Both the position numbers and the translations under genes were made by a program. A stretch of DNA of 64,000 bases. It comes from Faecalibacterium prausnitzii (lineage in GTDB: Bacteria > Bacillota > Clostridia > Oscillospirales > Ruminococcaceae). Under the pieces are notes generated by a model that was not told the origin of the DNA, made no database searches, and worked only from the letters and a program-made list of their open reading frames with translations. Positions 38,055 to 46,397 of the stretch are shown here, one piece after another. Location: the NCBI RefSeq assembly GCF_003287405.1, contig NZ_PRLD01000005.1, forward strand, positions 62,001-126,000. The letters are read 5' to 3'. The stretch's first letter is position 1. Every line of letters begins with the position of its first letter.

Positions 38055-38083
38055 TTGACAAGACTAACCGTCTGTGGTATCCT
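38055..38083 (+). promoter_or_regulatory. Plus-strand promoter of an orphan transcript
   Basis: -35 TTGACA (38055-38060), 17 bp, -10 TATCCT (38078-38083). No protein gene lies downstream on this strand; a CTAAC half site sits in the spacer and a full GTTAG-N6-CTAAC dyad at 38099-38114. Confidence 0.6.
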
Positions 38084-38088
38084 GTTCT

Positions 38089-38312
38089 CGCAGCGGTGGT
38101 TAGCTAATTCTAACCACGTTGCACCAGAAAAAAGGAGCGTCTGCAAGCGCTCCGCTCCATTCCTCCATTCCTTTCTCTTTTCTACGGGAAGCGGCAGCAC
38201 GGTTTGCTCTGCTGCTTCCGGCGCGGCACCGGCTGTGTTTGGTACCACAGCCGACGCAAAGAAAACAAAAACGGGACGTGCAGCTTGACCACCTGCACGC
38301 CCCGATTTTTGT
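38089..38312 (+). ncRNA. Candidate structured small RNA, ~220 nt
   Basis: Between the 38055 promoter and an intrinsic terminator (38272-38283 with 38293-38304, then T's) lie four hairpins: GTGGTTAG/CTAACCAC (38097-38116), GGAGCG/CGCTCC (38134-38153), GGAAGCGGCAG/CTGCTGCTTCC (38187-38219) and CGGCTGTG/CACAGCCG (38230-38253). ORFs across it lack ribosome sites. It does not match 6S, SRP, tmRNA, RNase P or a T-box by eye. The second hairpin could instead end minus-strand transcription, having six T on that side. Confidence 0.45.
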
Positions 38313-38316
38313 TTTT

Positions 38317-38634
38317 GTGAAGAAACGCCTGCGGGCGTTTCTGAATCTGGCTTTCACAGAGGAGAGCGCAGGGAAAAGGACAAATATGCCATCTGCCTTT
38401 ACGACCCCACCCGTGAAAAGGCAGTTCGGGAAAATCCGCAGATTTTCCCGAACTGCAAATTATAAAATATTCTTTCCGCTGAATATGCCCAGAGCGCAAC
38501 GACGACGACCGCCGCCAGCGGCGGAAACAGGGAGGAGTTGTTGGGGCAGCGGCCAGCAAGACGCGAGTGCCGCCCAAGGCACGATGCGGATGCTGGGTGC
38601 CGCAACCCGATAAGCGGAGGGCATTCAAAATCAT
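38317..38634. repeat. Family B palindromic element, copy B4, carrying the 117-bp insert
   Basis: Short hairpin AGAAACGCC-TGCG-GGCGTTTCT (38321-38342), linker CCTTTACGACCCCACCCGTGAAAA, perfect 16-bp hairpin (38421-38436 with 38441-38456, loop CGCA), TTCCGCTGA, then end stem ATGCCC (38485-38490) pairing with GGGCAT (38619-38624) across a 117-bp loop insert (38496-38612) that also occurs in copy B5. Confidence 0.78.
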
Positions 38635-38637
38635 TTT

Positions 38638-39093
38638 TTACTGCCCCATCCCCGCCAGCTGTTCATACAGCTGCGCTGCGCCGCCGGGGTATTTTACGCT
38701 GACATAGGCGCTGTTCAGGATGCACACGCCGTCGGAGTACACCGTCAGCAGAAACTTCTGGTTTTCGGCATCGTCATAAAAGCTGACGGTGACCGACTGC
38801 ACCGGGAAGGTATCGTGGGTGTAGGCAGAATAGTTCTGGTTCAGCTTTTTGCGGCAGGAGACGGTGGAAAGCAATTCTGCCGTTTGTTGGAACTCTTCGC
38901 TGTCCATGGAGAGGAGGTGATAGTCCATGTCGTTTGTGCTGCCAAAATGCGCCACTTCCTCGGTGCGGAGCGTGCCCTGCGAGCTGGCGCGTACCAGTGC
39001 TTTCAGGTCGATGGGATGGTAAAGCACCGCAAAAGCTGCCAGTGCAAACAGGATAAAAAATAAAGCGGTGCGGGGAATGTGGAAGCTTTTCAT
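38638..39093 (-). CDS. Hypothetical membrane-anchored protein
   Basis: 151 residues. One N-terminal membrane helix (~8-24; TALFFILFALAAFAVLY) then an outer domain of ~125 residues with no known family. Start at 39093 (GGAGGGGTGAG upstream), 4 bp after the stop of the flippase-like gene, so the two are co-transcribed and possibly cooperate at the membrane. Confidence 0.68.
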   Translation of the reverse strand: MKSFHIPRTALFFILFALAAFAVLYHPIDLKALVRASSQGTLRTEEVAHFGSTNDMDYHLLSMDSEEFQQTAELLSTVSCRKKLNQNYSAYTHDTFPVQSVTVSFYDDAENQKFLLTVYSDGVCILNSAYVSVKYPGGAAQLYEQLAGMGQ

Positions 39094-39097
39094 CTGC

Positions 39098-40135
39098 TCA
39101 CCCCTCCTTTGGCGGCTCCATTTGCGCCAGATGCCGCTGAGCGATGAAGAAGCCCACGGCACTGGCGGCAAATACCACATAATAGCTGGCGATGCGGTAG
39201 AGCATCAGCACGCTCATCACCTCGCCCCGTTCCAGAAAGCTGCCGAACACCAGCAGAAAGGCGGTTTCGATGGAACCCATCCCGGCTACGTTGGGCAGGG
39301 CGTTGGAGACGAAGAGCATCAGGCTGGTGAGCAGCTGCACCTGCCAGAAGCCCAGCGGCGAAAGCCCCATGAACCGGATGCACAGGTAGGGCAGGCAGAA
39401 CAGCCCGAACAGCTTGAGCGCCTGCAGGGCAAAAATTTTCAGGCAGCGGGGCTTATCTGCCAGCAGGCGGCGGCTCTCGGTGCCCAGCACCTCCAGCTGT
39501 TCCAGCCAGTCGGCGCGGCGCTGCTGCCACTTTTCGGTCTTGGGCAAAAAGCCCAGCAGCCAGCGGGCGAGGTTCTGCACCAGCGGCGAGACGCACAGCA
39601 GCACCAGCGCCACGATAATTACCGCTACCACAGCGTATGCCATGGGCAGATAGCGCATGACACCAGTGGTGTTGGCGGCAAGCCAGCGGCGCTGCAACAG
39701 CAGCATCACGGTGGCGTACAAAAGCACCGTGCTCTTGTGGAAAACGTATTCCAGCGTCATCAGTCCTGCGCCGGGGCCCAGCGGCAGCCCGACCTTGTGC
39801 AGGTAGTACAGCTGCACCGGCACCGCACCGGCACCCAGCGTGACCACGTTGCCAAAGGTGCCGCACCAGCCTACATCCAGCCCCTGCCGCAGGGTGAACT
39901 GCGGCAGACGGCTGCGCACGATGACCCACGCCACGCACCCTTCCAGCAGGGGGTAGCTGATGCCGACCGCCAGCACCGCCAGCACCTGCCACACCGACAG
40001 CTGTGCCAGCGCCGTGGTGATCTCGGCCCAGTGATCCTTAAAAGTGAACACGATGATGCAGGTAAGTGCCAGCAGCACCAGCAGAGAGATCACGGTCTTT
40101 TTGCGGGAGGGCTGCTGCGCGGCGGCTTGGCTCAT
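39098..40135 (-). CDS. Lysylphosphatidylglycerol synthase-type transmembrane protein (UPF0104/flippase domain)
   Basis: 345 residues, about eight helices. It contains the family features GAGAVPVQLYYLHKVG in the middle and GMGSIETAFLLVF near the C-terminus. It resembles the flippase half of MprF without the synthase half, so it may move a lipid or glycolipid rather than lysylate phosphatidylglycerol. Start at 40135 (GAAAGGAG upstream); the longer frame is not supported. Confidence 0.85.
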   Translation of the reverse strand: MSQAAAQQPSRKKTVISLLVLLALTCIIVFTFKDHWAEITTALAQLSVWQVLAVLAVGISYPLLEGCVAWVIVRSRLPQFTLRQGLDVGWCGTFGNVVTLGAGAVPVQLYYLHKVGLPLGPGAGLMTLEYVFHKSTVLLYATVMLLLQRRWLAANTTGVMRYLPMAYAVVAVIIVALVLLCVSPLVQNLARWLLGFLPKTEKWQQRRADWLEQLEVLGTESRRLLADKPRCLKIFALQALKLFGLFCLPYLCIRFMGLSPLGFWQVQLLTSLMLFVSNALPNVAGMGSIETAFLLVFGSFLERGEVMSVLMLYRIASYYVVFAASAVGFFIAQRHLAQMEPPKEG

Positions 40136-40269
40136 GGAAACAAAACTCCTTTCATAACCGGAAATTCTGGAATCAGTATAGCACATCTCCCGCCGCCCTT
40201 TGTGAACGGAAGCGGAACTTTGTTGGGCAATTTGGGGGATTTGATAAAAAGGAAGGACCCGGCTGCGGC

Positions 40270-40318
40270 ATGAAAAAAGGATCGCTGTACCCATAAGGTG
40301 CAGCGATCCTTTTTGTTT
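40270..40318 (-). terminator. Terminator of the NRPS-like operon
   Basis: Stem AAAAAGGATCGCTG with CAGCGATCCTTTTTT around a ~13-nt loop, A/T runs on both sides. It lies 16 bp after the condensation-protein stop. Confidence 0.85.
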
Positions 40319-40333
40319 TTTTTTATGTACTTC

Positions 40334-41542
40334 TCAGTCCAGATCGGCGGCTTCCAGCACGGTGACACCTTCGTTTTCAAAGGTCTTGCGGAGAATATCG
40401 GCCAGACCCGGGTGGGGTGCCTTGTTGTGGATGCACAGGATGATCTTTCCGTTCAGGCTGGCGGCTTCCACGCCCACGGATGCGCCATCCGGCGGCACCC
40501 AGACACCAAAATCCGTGGTGTACTGTGCCAGCTCCGGGGTGGCGGGCATCAGCGGATTGCCCAGATAGCTGAGCCAGAAATCCGAAATAGTGCCACCAAT
40601 GTACTCGCCCATCTGGAACACCCGCTGCTTGATGCGCAGGGGGGCTTTTTGCTGATTCACCTTGTACACCCAGCCCATCTGCTCGGTCATGCGGCGGCGC
40701 TTGGATTGCGGCTGCAAGTCCCGCTTGATGTCTGCATCTACGTCAGATATAAAATCCGCAAGGCGGGTCTGAGCTTGCAGCTGCACTGTATGCTCAAAGC
40801 TGCATACGCAGTTGTACAGCGCATTCGGCACACCAGCCACATCGCGGGTATCGGAGGAGTAGGAATACTGGATCTTCTCCTTGCCCAGATACTCCCGCAT
40901 GGCCATGCACAGCAGACCCATCAGGGCGCTTACCGGCTTTGCGTTGTTTGCCAGTGCTTTTTCCACAAGGCTCTGCTTGCTCAGGCACACCCGGGTGCGG
41001 CGCAGCGTACCCTCGTAGGTCTGCACCACGTCCCGCTGGATGGCATCACTTCCGCATTCCACGGGTGGATACTCTGCCAGCATGGCATCCATATCATAGG
41101 GCGGGTCGCACACGATCTGCTGCACCGCAAAGGCAGTGCCGTAACGCAGGTTGCAGTACTGCTCCAGAATGCTGGTGAACAGGGGCGATACCCCGTGGCC
41201 GTCCAGTAGGAAGTGATGCCAGTCAAAGTAGATGGTATCCCCTTCGCAGCTGACGCAGAACAGGTAGCCGTTCGTCTGTTCCGGGATATTGCGCATGGTG
41301 CTGCCGTGGTACACAAGGCAGGGCTCAGTGTTGGGCTCCAGCCACATCTCCCGCTTTTCCTGCACCAGACGCTGGGTATAATAAGGCGCACTTGCCAAGG
41401 CCGTTGTCAGTGCCCGCTGCAAAAGGGTGAGATCCACCGCATCCCGCAGCGAGAACTGGTACCGGCACTGGACTTTTTCCCGACGGAAAAAATACATAAC
41501 ACCCTGAAAGTTATATTCCGTCGAGCGCTGTTGTGTTTCCAT
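40334..41542 (-). CDS. Free-standing condensation-domain acyltransferase
   Basis: 402 residues. Condensation/chloramphenicol-acetyltransferase fold with active-site HHFLLDG at ~109-115 and a late DFGVW motif like the DFGWG of NRPS C domains. It should join a carrier-bound acyl or aminoacyl group to a second substrate as amide or ester. It follows the carrier-protein gene by 5 bp, with GTGGGG as ribosome site. Most gut clostridial C domains are parts of large NRPSs; this one stands alone, last in a four-gene operon with two AMP ligases. Confidence 0.82.
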   Translation of the reverse strand: METQQRSTEYNFQGVMYFFRREKVQCRYQFSLRDAVDLTLLQRALTTALASAPYYTQRLVQEKREMWLEPNTEPCLVYHGSTMRNIPEQTNGYLFCVSCEGDTIYFDWHHFLLDGHGVSPLFTSILEQYCNLRYGTAFAVQQIVCDPPYDMDAMLAEYPPVECGSDAIQRDVVQTYEGTLRRTRVCLSKQSLVEKALANNAKPVSALMGLLCMAMREYLGKEKIQYSYSSDTRDVAGVPNALYNCVCSFEHTVQLQAQTRLADFISDVDADIKRDLQPQSKRRRMTEQMGWVYKVNQQKAPLRIKQRVFQMGEYIGGTISDFWLSYLGNPLMPATPELAQYTTDFGVWVPPDGASVGVEAASLNGKIILCIHNKAPHPGLADILRKTFENEGVTVLEAADLD

Positions 41543-41547
41543 TGGTT

Positions 41548-41790
41548 TTACCCCACGTTTGCTGCCAGATAATCCACCAGATCACCCATGGTGACAAAGT
41601 TGCGCAGCTCCTTTTCCGGGATGCGCAGACCAAAGGTCTCCTCAAGATCTGCCACAATGGTCAGGATCTCCATAGAGGACAGATCCAGATCGTCCATCAG
41701 GACGCTGCTTTCGGTCACATCCTCCGGTGATACCTCTGCGACATCCTCCAGAATAGCCGTGATCTGAGAAATGATTTCTGCACGTTCCAT
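41548..41790 (-). CDS. Acyl/peptidyl carrier protein
   Basis: 80 residues, acidic four-helix carrier. The phosphopantetheine Ser is in DLDLSSMEIL (Ser39 by alignment to the usual DSL motif; the preceding Asp is Ser here). It is flanked by AMP-ligase and condensation genes, so it probably carries the activated substrate between them, not the fatty-acid synthase ACP. AAAGGAAG upstream. Confidence 0.9.
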   Translation of the reverse strand: MERAEIISQITAILEDVAEVSPEDVTESSVLMDDLDLSSMEILTIVADLEETFGLRIPEKELRNFVTMGDLVDYLAANVG

Positions 41791-41817
41791 CGTATTATGC
41801 TTCCTTTCTGTTGCGTT

Positions 41818-43296
41818 TTACTTGCGTACCAGCTTACCCGTAGCGTTGCGGGGCAGCGGCGTTTCGCTGAACTCCACCACGCCGATGCGCTTGTACAGGG
41901 GGACAGTACGGTTCATCTGGGTAACAAAGTCCCGCACGGTCTGCTGGTGCTCCTTTTCACAGTATACCACAACACCTATCTTTTTGCCCAGTTCTTTTAC
42001 GATACATTCCTGTACGACGGGACATTTTTCTACCATGCCCTCCAGCTCCTCGGGGCTGATGTTCTCGCCGCTGTCCAGAATGATCAGGTTCTTCTTGCGG
42101 CCGATGATGTAGTAGTAGCCGTCCTCGTCCACTCGGGCAAGGTCGCCGGTATGCACCCAGCCGTCCTTGTCGATGACCTCTGCGGTGCCCTCCGGGTCCT
42201 TATAGTAGCCCATCATCACGCAGTCGCCGCGCATACACAGCTCTCCGTCCGGCTCGATCTTGTAGTCCATGTACTCGCTGCCCTGACCCACGGCGCCAAT
42301 GTGCTTTTCGTCCTGTGCAAAGTTGATGATGCCGGCGGCGCAGGTCTCGGTAGCACCGTAGCACTGGATGACGAACATCCCGTTGTGCACCATATCCAGC
42401 AGCACCTGCGGGTCAAACATGGCAGAGGAGCCGATGGGCACCCACAGATCGCCCAGACGGTCACGGTGTCCGCGCATCACATCCTTATGCAGGGCGTTCA
42501 TGATCATCGGCACCACAGACATGATCTGGCTGGGCATCTTCTGGATATCGCGGTAGAAGTCGCGGATATCGCTGCCCAGATTCAGCGGCCAGCCCATGAC
42601 GGTGGTGGAGAACAGGTCGATGAAAGCACCCAGATGGAACATGGGCAGCACCATGTAGTGGCCGGGCAGGGGCTTTGTCAGATCGATCTTGTCTGCCAGC
42701 TGTGCGGAGATGGCCCACAGCACCTGACCTGCACTGAACAGGTTGCGCTCGCTCATCATAACGCCCTTGCTCAGGCCGGTGGTGCCGGAGGTGAACATCA
42801 GCACCATCAGGTCGTCGTGACCGATGGGGTGCAGCTCCGCCGCCGGCTCATAGCGGCGGAACTCGTCCATGGGATGCAGCAGACTGCCGTAGGCGGCTTC
42901 CAGCTGTGCCTTATTGCCGTAGTCCTCGCCGTCGGTCAGGATGACGGCGGGCTCAACCAGCTCCAGCTCGTGGGACATCTCTGCCCAGCTCTTGCGCTGG
43001 TTCATCGGCACCAGCACGCAGCCTGCCATGATCGCGCCGAAGGTGTTTACCACATACTCGTAGCTGTTCTTGCTCAGCAGGCAGACCTTTTTGCCCTTCG
43101 CGTCCGGGATGGTGCTCTGCAGATAGGTGACCGTCCGGCGGACATCCTGTGCCAGCTCCTTAAAAAGGACGGTGGTCACCATGTCGGTCTCCTCGGTGTA
43201 GTAACGGAAGGCCACGCGCTCGGGAAATTCCTTTTCCATGCCCTGCGTAATGGCATCGTACATCGTGCTCACGAATTTTTCCATTGTAGATTCCAT
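41818..43296 (-). CDS. AMP-forming acyl/aminoacyl ligase, second of a tandem pair
   Basis: 492 residues, ANL superfamily. P-loop FTSGTTGLSKGVM, A5-like YGATETCA, hinge HTGDLARVDEDGYYYIIGR, and catalytic Lys in LPRNATGKLVRK. It activates a carboxylate as adenylate and probably loads the adjacent carrier protein. About the same length as, and clearly paralogous to, the ligase at 43323. Start at 43296; a second ATG (43284) is possible. Confidence 0.87.
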   Translation of the reverse strand: MESTMEKFVSTMYDAITQGMEKEFPERVAFRYYTEETDMVTTVLFKELAQDVRRTVTYLQSTIPDAKGKKVCLLSKNSYEYVVNTFGAIMAGCVLVPMNQRKSWAEMSHELELVEPAVILTDGEDYGNKAQLEAAYGSLLHPMDEFRRYEPAAELHPIGHDDLMVLMFTSGTTGLSKGVMMSERNLFSAGQVLWAISAQLADKIDLTKPLPGHYMVLPMFHLGAFIDLFSTTVMGWPLNLGSDIRDFYRDIQKMPSQIMSVVPMIMNALHKDVMRGHRDRLGDLWVPIGSSAMFDPQVLLDMVHNGMFVIQCYGATETCAAGIINFAQDEKHIGAVGQGSEYMDYKIEPDGELCMRGDCVMMGYYKDPEGTAEVIDKDGWVHTGDLARVDEDGYYYIIGRKKNLIILDSGENISPEELEGMVEKCPVVQECIVKELGKKIGVVVYCEKEHQQTVRDFVTQMNRTVPLYKRIGVVEFSETPLPRNATGKLVRK

Positions 43297-43322
43297 CCTG
43301 TTTTGTTCTGTTTGCTTTATAC

Positions 43323-44774
43323 TCAGCGTATCAGCTTGCCCGTAGCATTGCGGGGCAGCGGCTCTGCACTGAACTCCACCACACCGATGCGCTTATACAG
43401 CGGCAGGGTACGGTTCATCTCGGTAATATGATCCTGCACAGTCTGCTGCTTGTCCTGCGGGCAGTACACCACAGCGCCGATCTTTTTGCCCATTTCCTTC
43501 ACGATGCATTCCTTCACGGCGGGGCATTTTTCCACAAGATCCTCCAGCTCCTCGGGGCTGATGTTCTCGCCGCTGTCCAGAATGATCAGGTTCTTCTTGC
43601 GGCCAGTCAGGTACATATAGCTGTCCTCTTCCAGCCGGGCGATGTCGCCGGTGTGGAACCAGCCGTCCTTGTCGATGACCTCAGCCGTGGCCTCGGGGTC
43701 CTTATAGTAGCCCAGCATGATGGGGGTGCCGCGCATACACAGCTCGCCATCGTCCAGCTTATACTCGCAGCTGTTGTCCACATGGCCCACGCTGGTCAGG
43801 TGCTTTTCCTCCTGGGAGGAGTTCCAGGCACCATCGCCGCAGGTCTCGGTCAGGCCGTACATCTGGGCAATAAAGAAGCCCTTGTCCATCAGGTCCTTGA
43901 GCATCTTGGGGTCGAACATGGCTGCGCCGCAGGTCAGGACGCACAGGCCATTCAGACGGTCGCGGCGGCCCTTCATCACATCCTTATACAGGCTCTTCAG
44001 CAGCACCGGCACCACAGCCATCACCTCGCTGTGCATCGCGCCGATATCGCGGTAGAAATACTTGAGGTCGTTGCACAGGTTGATGCAGTGGCCGGTAATG
44101 CTCCAGGATACTAGGCTGGTCATGGCCGAGATGTGGAACATGGGCAGCGCGGACAGCGAGCAGAACTTATCGGTGTCCCAGCCGGTCGCCTTGCGCACAT
44201 CATCAAACGGATTCAGGAAGGCGGGCATGGCCGCAAACAGGTTCTTCTGGCTCAGCATAACGCCCTTGCTGCGGCCGGTGGTGCCGGAGGTAAACATGAT
44301 AAAGGCCATCGCGGCAAGATCTTCCACTTCCTTTACATCCTGTGCGGGGGCAAAGGCGGTAAAGGCATCCATCGGCTCCAGCTTTGCACTGTAGGCATCC
44401 GCCAGGGCAGGCTCCCACTGCAGATACTCACCGTCCTGCAGCACACAGACCGGCTCCACCAGATCCAGCTCGTACTGGATCTCGTCCCAGTTCTTGCCCA
44501 TATTCAGCGGCACTGCCACACCGCCCGCCAGCACGGTGCCGTACATACAGATGACGTAGTGGTAACTGTTGCGGGCCAGGATCGCGACCCGCTGCCCCTT
44601 GACATCCCCTGCCTTACTGCGCAGGAAGCTGACGAACCTGCGCAGATCCTGGGCATACTGGCGGTAGTACACCTCCGTTACGCCCTGTTTTGTCTCGTCA
44701 TAATACCGGATCGCCACGTGGTCCGCATAGATCGTTTCCATATTACAAAGTGACTGATACAGCGATGTGACCAT
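43323..44774 (-). CDS. AMP-forming acyl/aminoacyl ligase, first of a tandem pair
   Basis: 483 residues, ANL superfamily. P-loop FTSGTTGRSKGVM, YGLTETCGDG, HTGDIARLEEDSYMYLTGR, LPRNATGKLIR. First gene of the operon; CGGGAGG precedes the ATG at 44774 and a clear promoter lies ~90 bp upstream. Shares long blocks with the next ligase (e.g. LPLYKRIGVVEFS), so the pair arose by duplication and may activate two different substrates. Confidence 0.87.
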   Translation of the reverse strand: MVTSLYQSLCNMETIYADHVAIRYYDETKQGVTEVYYRQYAQDLRRFVSFLRSKAGDVKGQRVAILARNSYHYVICMYGTVLAGGVAVPLNMGKNWDEIQYELDLVEPVCVLQDGEYLQWEPALADAYSAKLEPMDAFTAFAPAQDVKEVEDLAAMAFIMFTSGTTGRSKGVMLSQKNLFAAMPAFLNPFDDVRKATGWDTDKFCSLSALPMFHISAMTSLVSWSITGHCINLCNDLKYFYRDIGAMHSEVMAVVPVLLKSLYKDVMKGRRDRLNGLCVLTCGAAMFDPKMLKDLMDKGFFIAQMYGLTETCGDGAWNSSQEEKHLTSVGHVDNSCEYKLDDGELCMRGTPIMLGYYKDPEATAEVIDKDGWFHTGDIARLEEDSYMYLTGRKKNLIILDSGENISPEELEDLVEKCPAVKECIVKEMGKKIGAVVYCPQDKQQTVQDHITEMNRTLPLYKRIGVVEFSAEPLPRNATGKLIR

Positions 44775-44857
44775 AATTTTAACCTCCCGGAGCATTTTGT
44801 CCTGCCCAGCGTCCGGCTCCGTCCTTCGGGGCGCAGCCCGGGCGCTCAACTGTGCCC

Positions 44858-44886
44858 AGTATACAATATTTTCCAGCGCAATGCAA
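44858..44886 (-). promoter_or_regulatory. Promoter of the NRPS-like operon
   Basis: Minus strand -35 TTGCAT (44881-44886), 17 bp, -10 TATACT (44858-44863). Confidence 0.75.
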
Positions 44887-45010
44887 TACTTCTGCAACAT
44901 TTAATTTCTTATCTTGACAAGTTTTTGTTGCGTATCTTTTGGCGCAGTCTGGCCAAATTCTACCTTTCGTTGCAATCCGCCGGTTCCTGTGCTACAATTT
45001 TTAGCGCAAA

Positions 45011-45076
45011 ATACCAGTTCCGGTATGGCGCGGACTGCAAAACAAAATTGACAGTCTCCCCAAAAAGCATTATACT
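45011..45076 (+). promoter_or_regulatory. Promoter of the acyltransferase gene with nearby dyad
   Basis: -35 TTGACA (45048-45053), 17 bp, -10 TATACT (45071-45076). A dyad ATACC-N6-GGTAT (45011-45026) lies between this and the divergent NRPS-like promoter and could coordinate both. Confidence 0.65.
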
Positions 45077-45177
45077 AGCCATATATCATAGCAATGCTGC
45101 ATAAAAACTGATCATTTGCGCCGTATCCGGCTTTTTCTCGAGGGGGGTATCTGCCCGGCGCAGGGAAGGAATCTTTC

Positions 45178-46293
45178 ATGGAAACAACCAAGCCCCGCAC
45201 TGTCAGCTCCATCGGGATGTTTGATATGCTCAAGGGCGCAGGGATGCTGTCCATCGTGCTGGGGCATACCGTAGAGCTTTATCCGCTCCAGCTGTCGAAC
45301 GGCCTGTCACTGACCGCCTTTTTTTGCTTTATCTACCGCGAAACGCTGATGGCAGCCTTTTTTATTGCCAGCGGCTACGGCTTCCGCAAGCGCTCTATCC
45401 ACAAATGCATCCACCAGCAGCTCAAAAGTCTGCTCAAGCCCTTTTGCTATACTGCGGTGTTCACCACAGTGCTGCATTTTATCATTCATTATAAGACCTT
45501 TCACTACCTGCCCGGCTCGCTGACCGAGAGCATCAAGGTGGCGGGCGGCTTTCTGCTGGGTCTGCCCCATACGGCCACCTACTTTGGGCAGGAGTTCTTT
45601 TCCTGCGGGCCCATGTGGTATCTGCTGGCGCTGCTGGTGGGCTGGATCCTGCTGGACGTCATCCTGAACATCTTCCCGGAGCGGTACGTTTCGTGGGTAG
45701 TGGGCGGTGCCGCCCTGCTGGGCTGGGGCACCAGCCTTGCGTGGGAGCTGCCTTTCTGCCTGATTCAGGGCGCGGTGATCACGCCGTATTTGTACATCGG
45801 CTACCTTGCCAAGCGGCAGCACTGGCTGGATCAGCCCTTGTCCCGCCGGATGTCCTGCATCCTGTGGGCAGCTGTTCTGCTGATCCCGGTGGCTGCCTTT
45901 GCCACCGGCAGCACCGACTGCGTTTCCATGGCAGAGTGGACCTTAGGCCCCATCAGCATCCTGCTGGACGGCCTTGCCGGCCTGCTGTTCGTCCGGCTGT
46001 TTCTGCGGCTGAACCGGCACCGGAACGCGCTGGTGAGCTTTTTTGAGGCCGTCGGACGCCGCTCTTTGTATATCTTCTGTATACATACCGTGGAGCTTAC
46101 CGCCATTCCGTGGTATCTGCTTGCGGCAAAATACGCCGACCGCCCGTTTGTGGGCATCGGGCTGGAATATGCCTTTTCTTTGGGCTCCATCTGGCTGGTC
46201 TGTGCCCTGCTGCAGCGGCGGCGGGAGCTGATCATCCGGCTGTTCCCCGCCCGGCGGCACACCCCGCAGGTGCACTACACTGCGCGGCACTGA
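45178..46293 (+). CDS. Acyltransferase-3-type membrane protein
   Basis: 371 residues, ~10 helices. N-terminal FDMLKGAGMLSIVLGHTVEL has the conserved His of OafA-like O-acyltransferases, and ASGYGFRKRS follows a few helices later. Such enzymes transfer acetyl or other acyl groups to surface sugars. It leads a plus-strand run with a coiled-coil protein and a glycosyltransferase, divergent from the NRPS-like operon. GGGAAGGAA upstream. Confidence 0.8.
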   Translation: METTKPRTVSSIGMFDMLKGAGMLSIVLGHTVELYPLQLSNGLSLTAFFCFIYRETLMAAFFIASGYGFRKRSIHKCIHQQLKSLLKPFCYTAVFTTVLHFIIHYKTFHYLPGSLTESIKVAGGFLLGLPHTATYFGQEFFSCGPMWYLLALLVGWILLDVILNIFPERYVSWVVGGAALLGWGTSLAWELPFCLIQGAVITPYLYIGYLAKRQHWLDQPLSRRMSCILWAAVLLIPVAAFATGSTDCVSMAEWTLGPISILLDGLAGLLFVRLFLRLNRHRNALVSFFEAVGRRSLYIFCIHTVELTAIPWYLLAAKYADRPFVGIGLEYAFSLGSIWLVCALLQRRRELIIRLFPARRHTPQVHYTARH

Positions 46294-46397
46294 TCTTTCG
46301 GAAGCTGCTTGCAATGCTTATGCAAACGGCTTTTCAGCACATTGCGGCTGCGGCGGCGCAGCTGAGCTTATAGGATAAGGAAGAGGAGGATCCCGTT

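Noticed and set aside
38235-38250. TGGTACCACA resembling a T-box core in the orphan RNA
   Set aside because: It is the loop and arm of a local CGGCTGTG/CACAGCCG hairpin, lacks Stem I features and has no downstream amino-acid gene on that strand.
38119-38613. 164-codon plus-strand frame over repeat B4
   Set aside because: Runs through palindromic repeat DNA, has no ribosome site and low-complexity translation.
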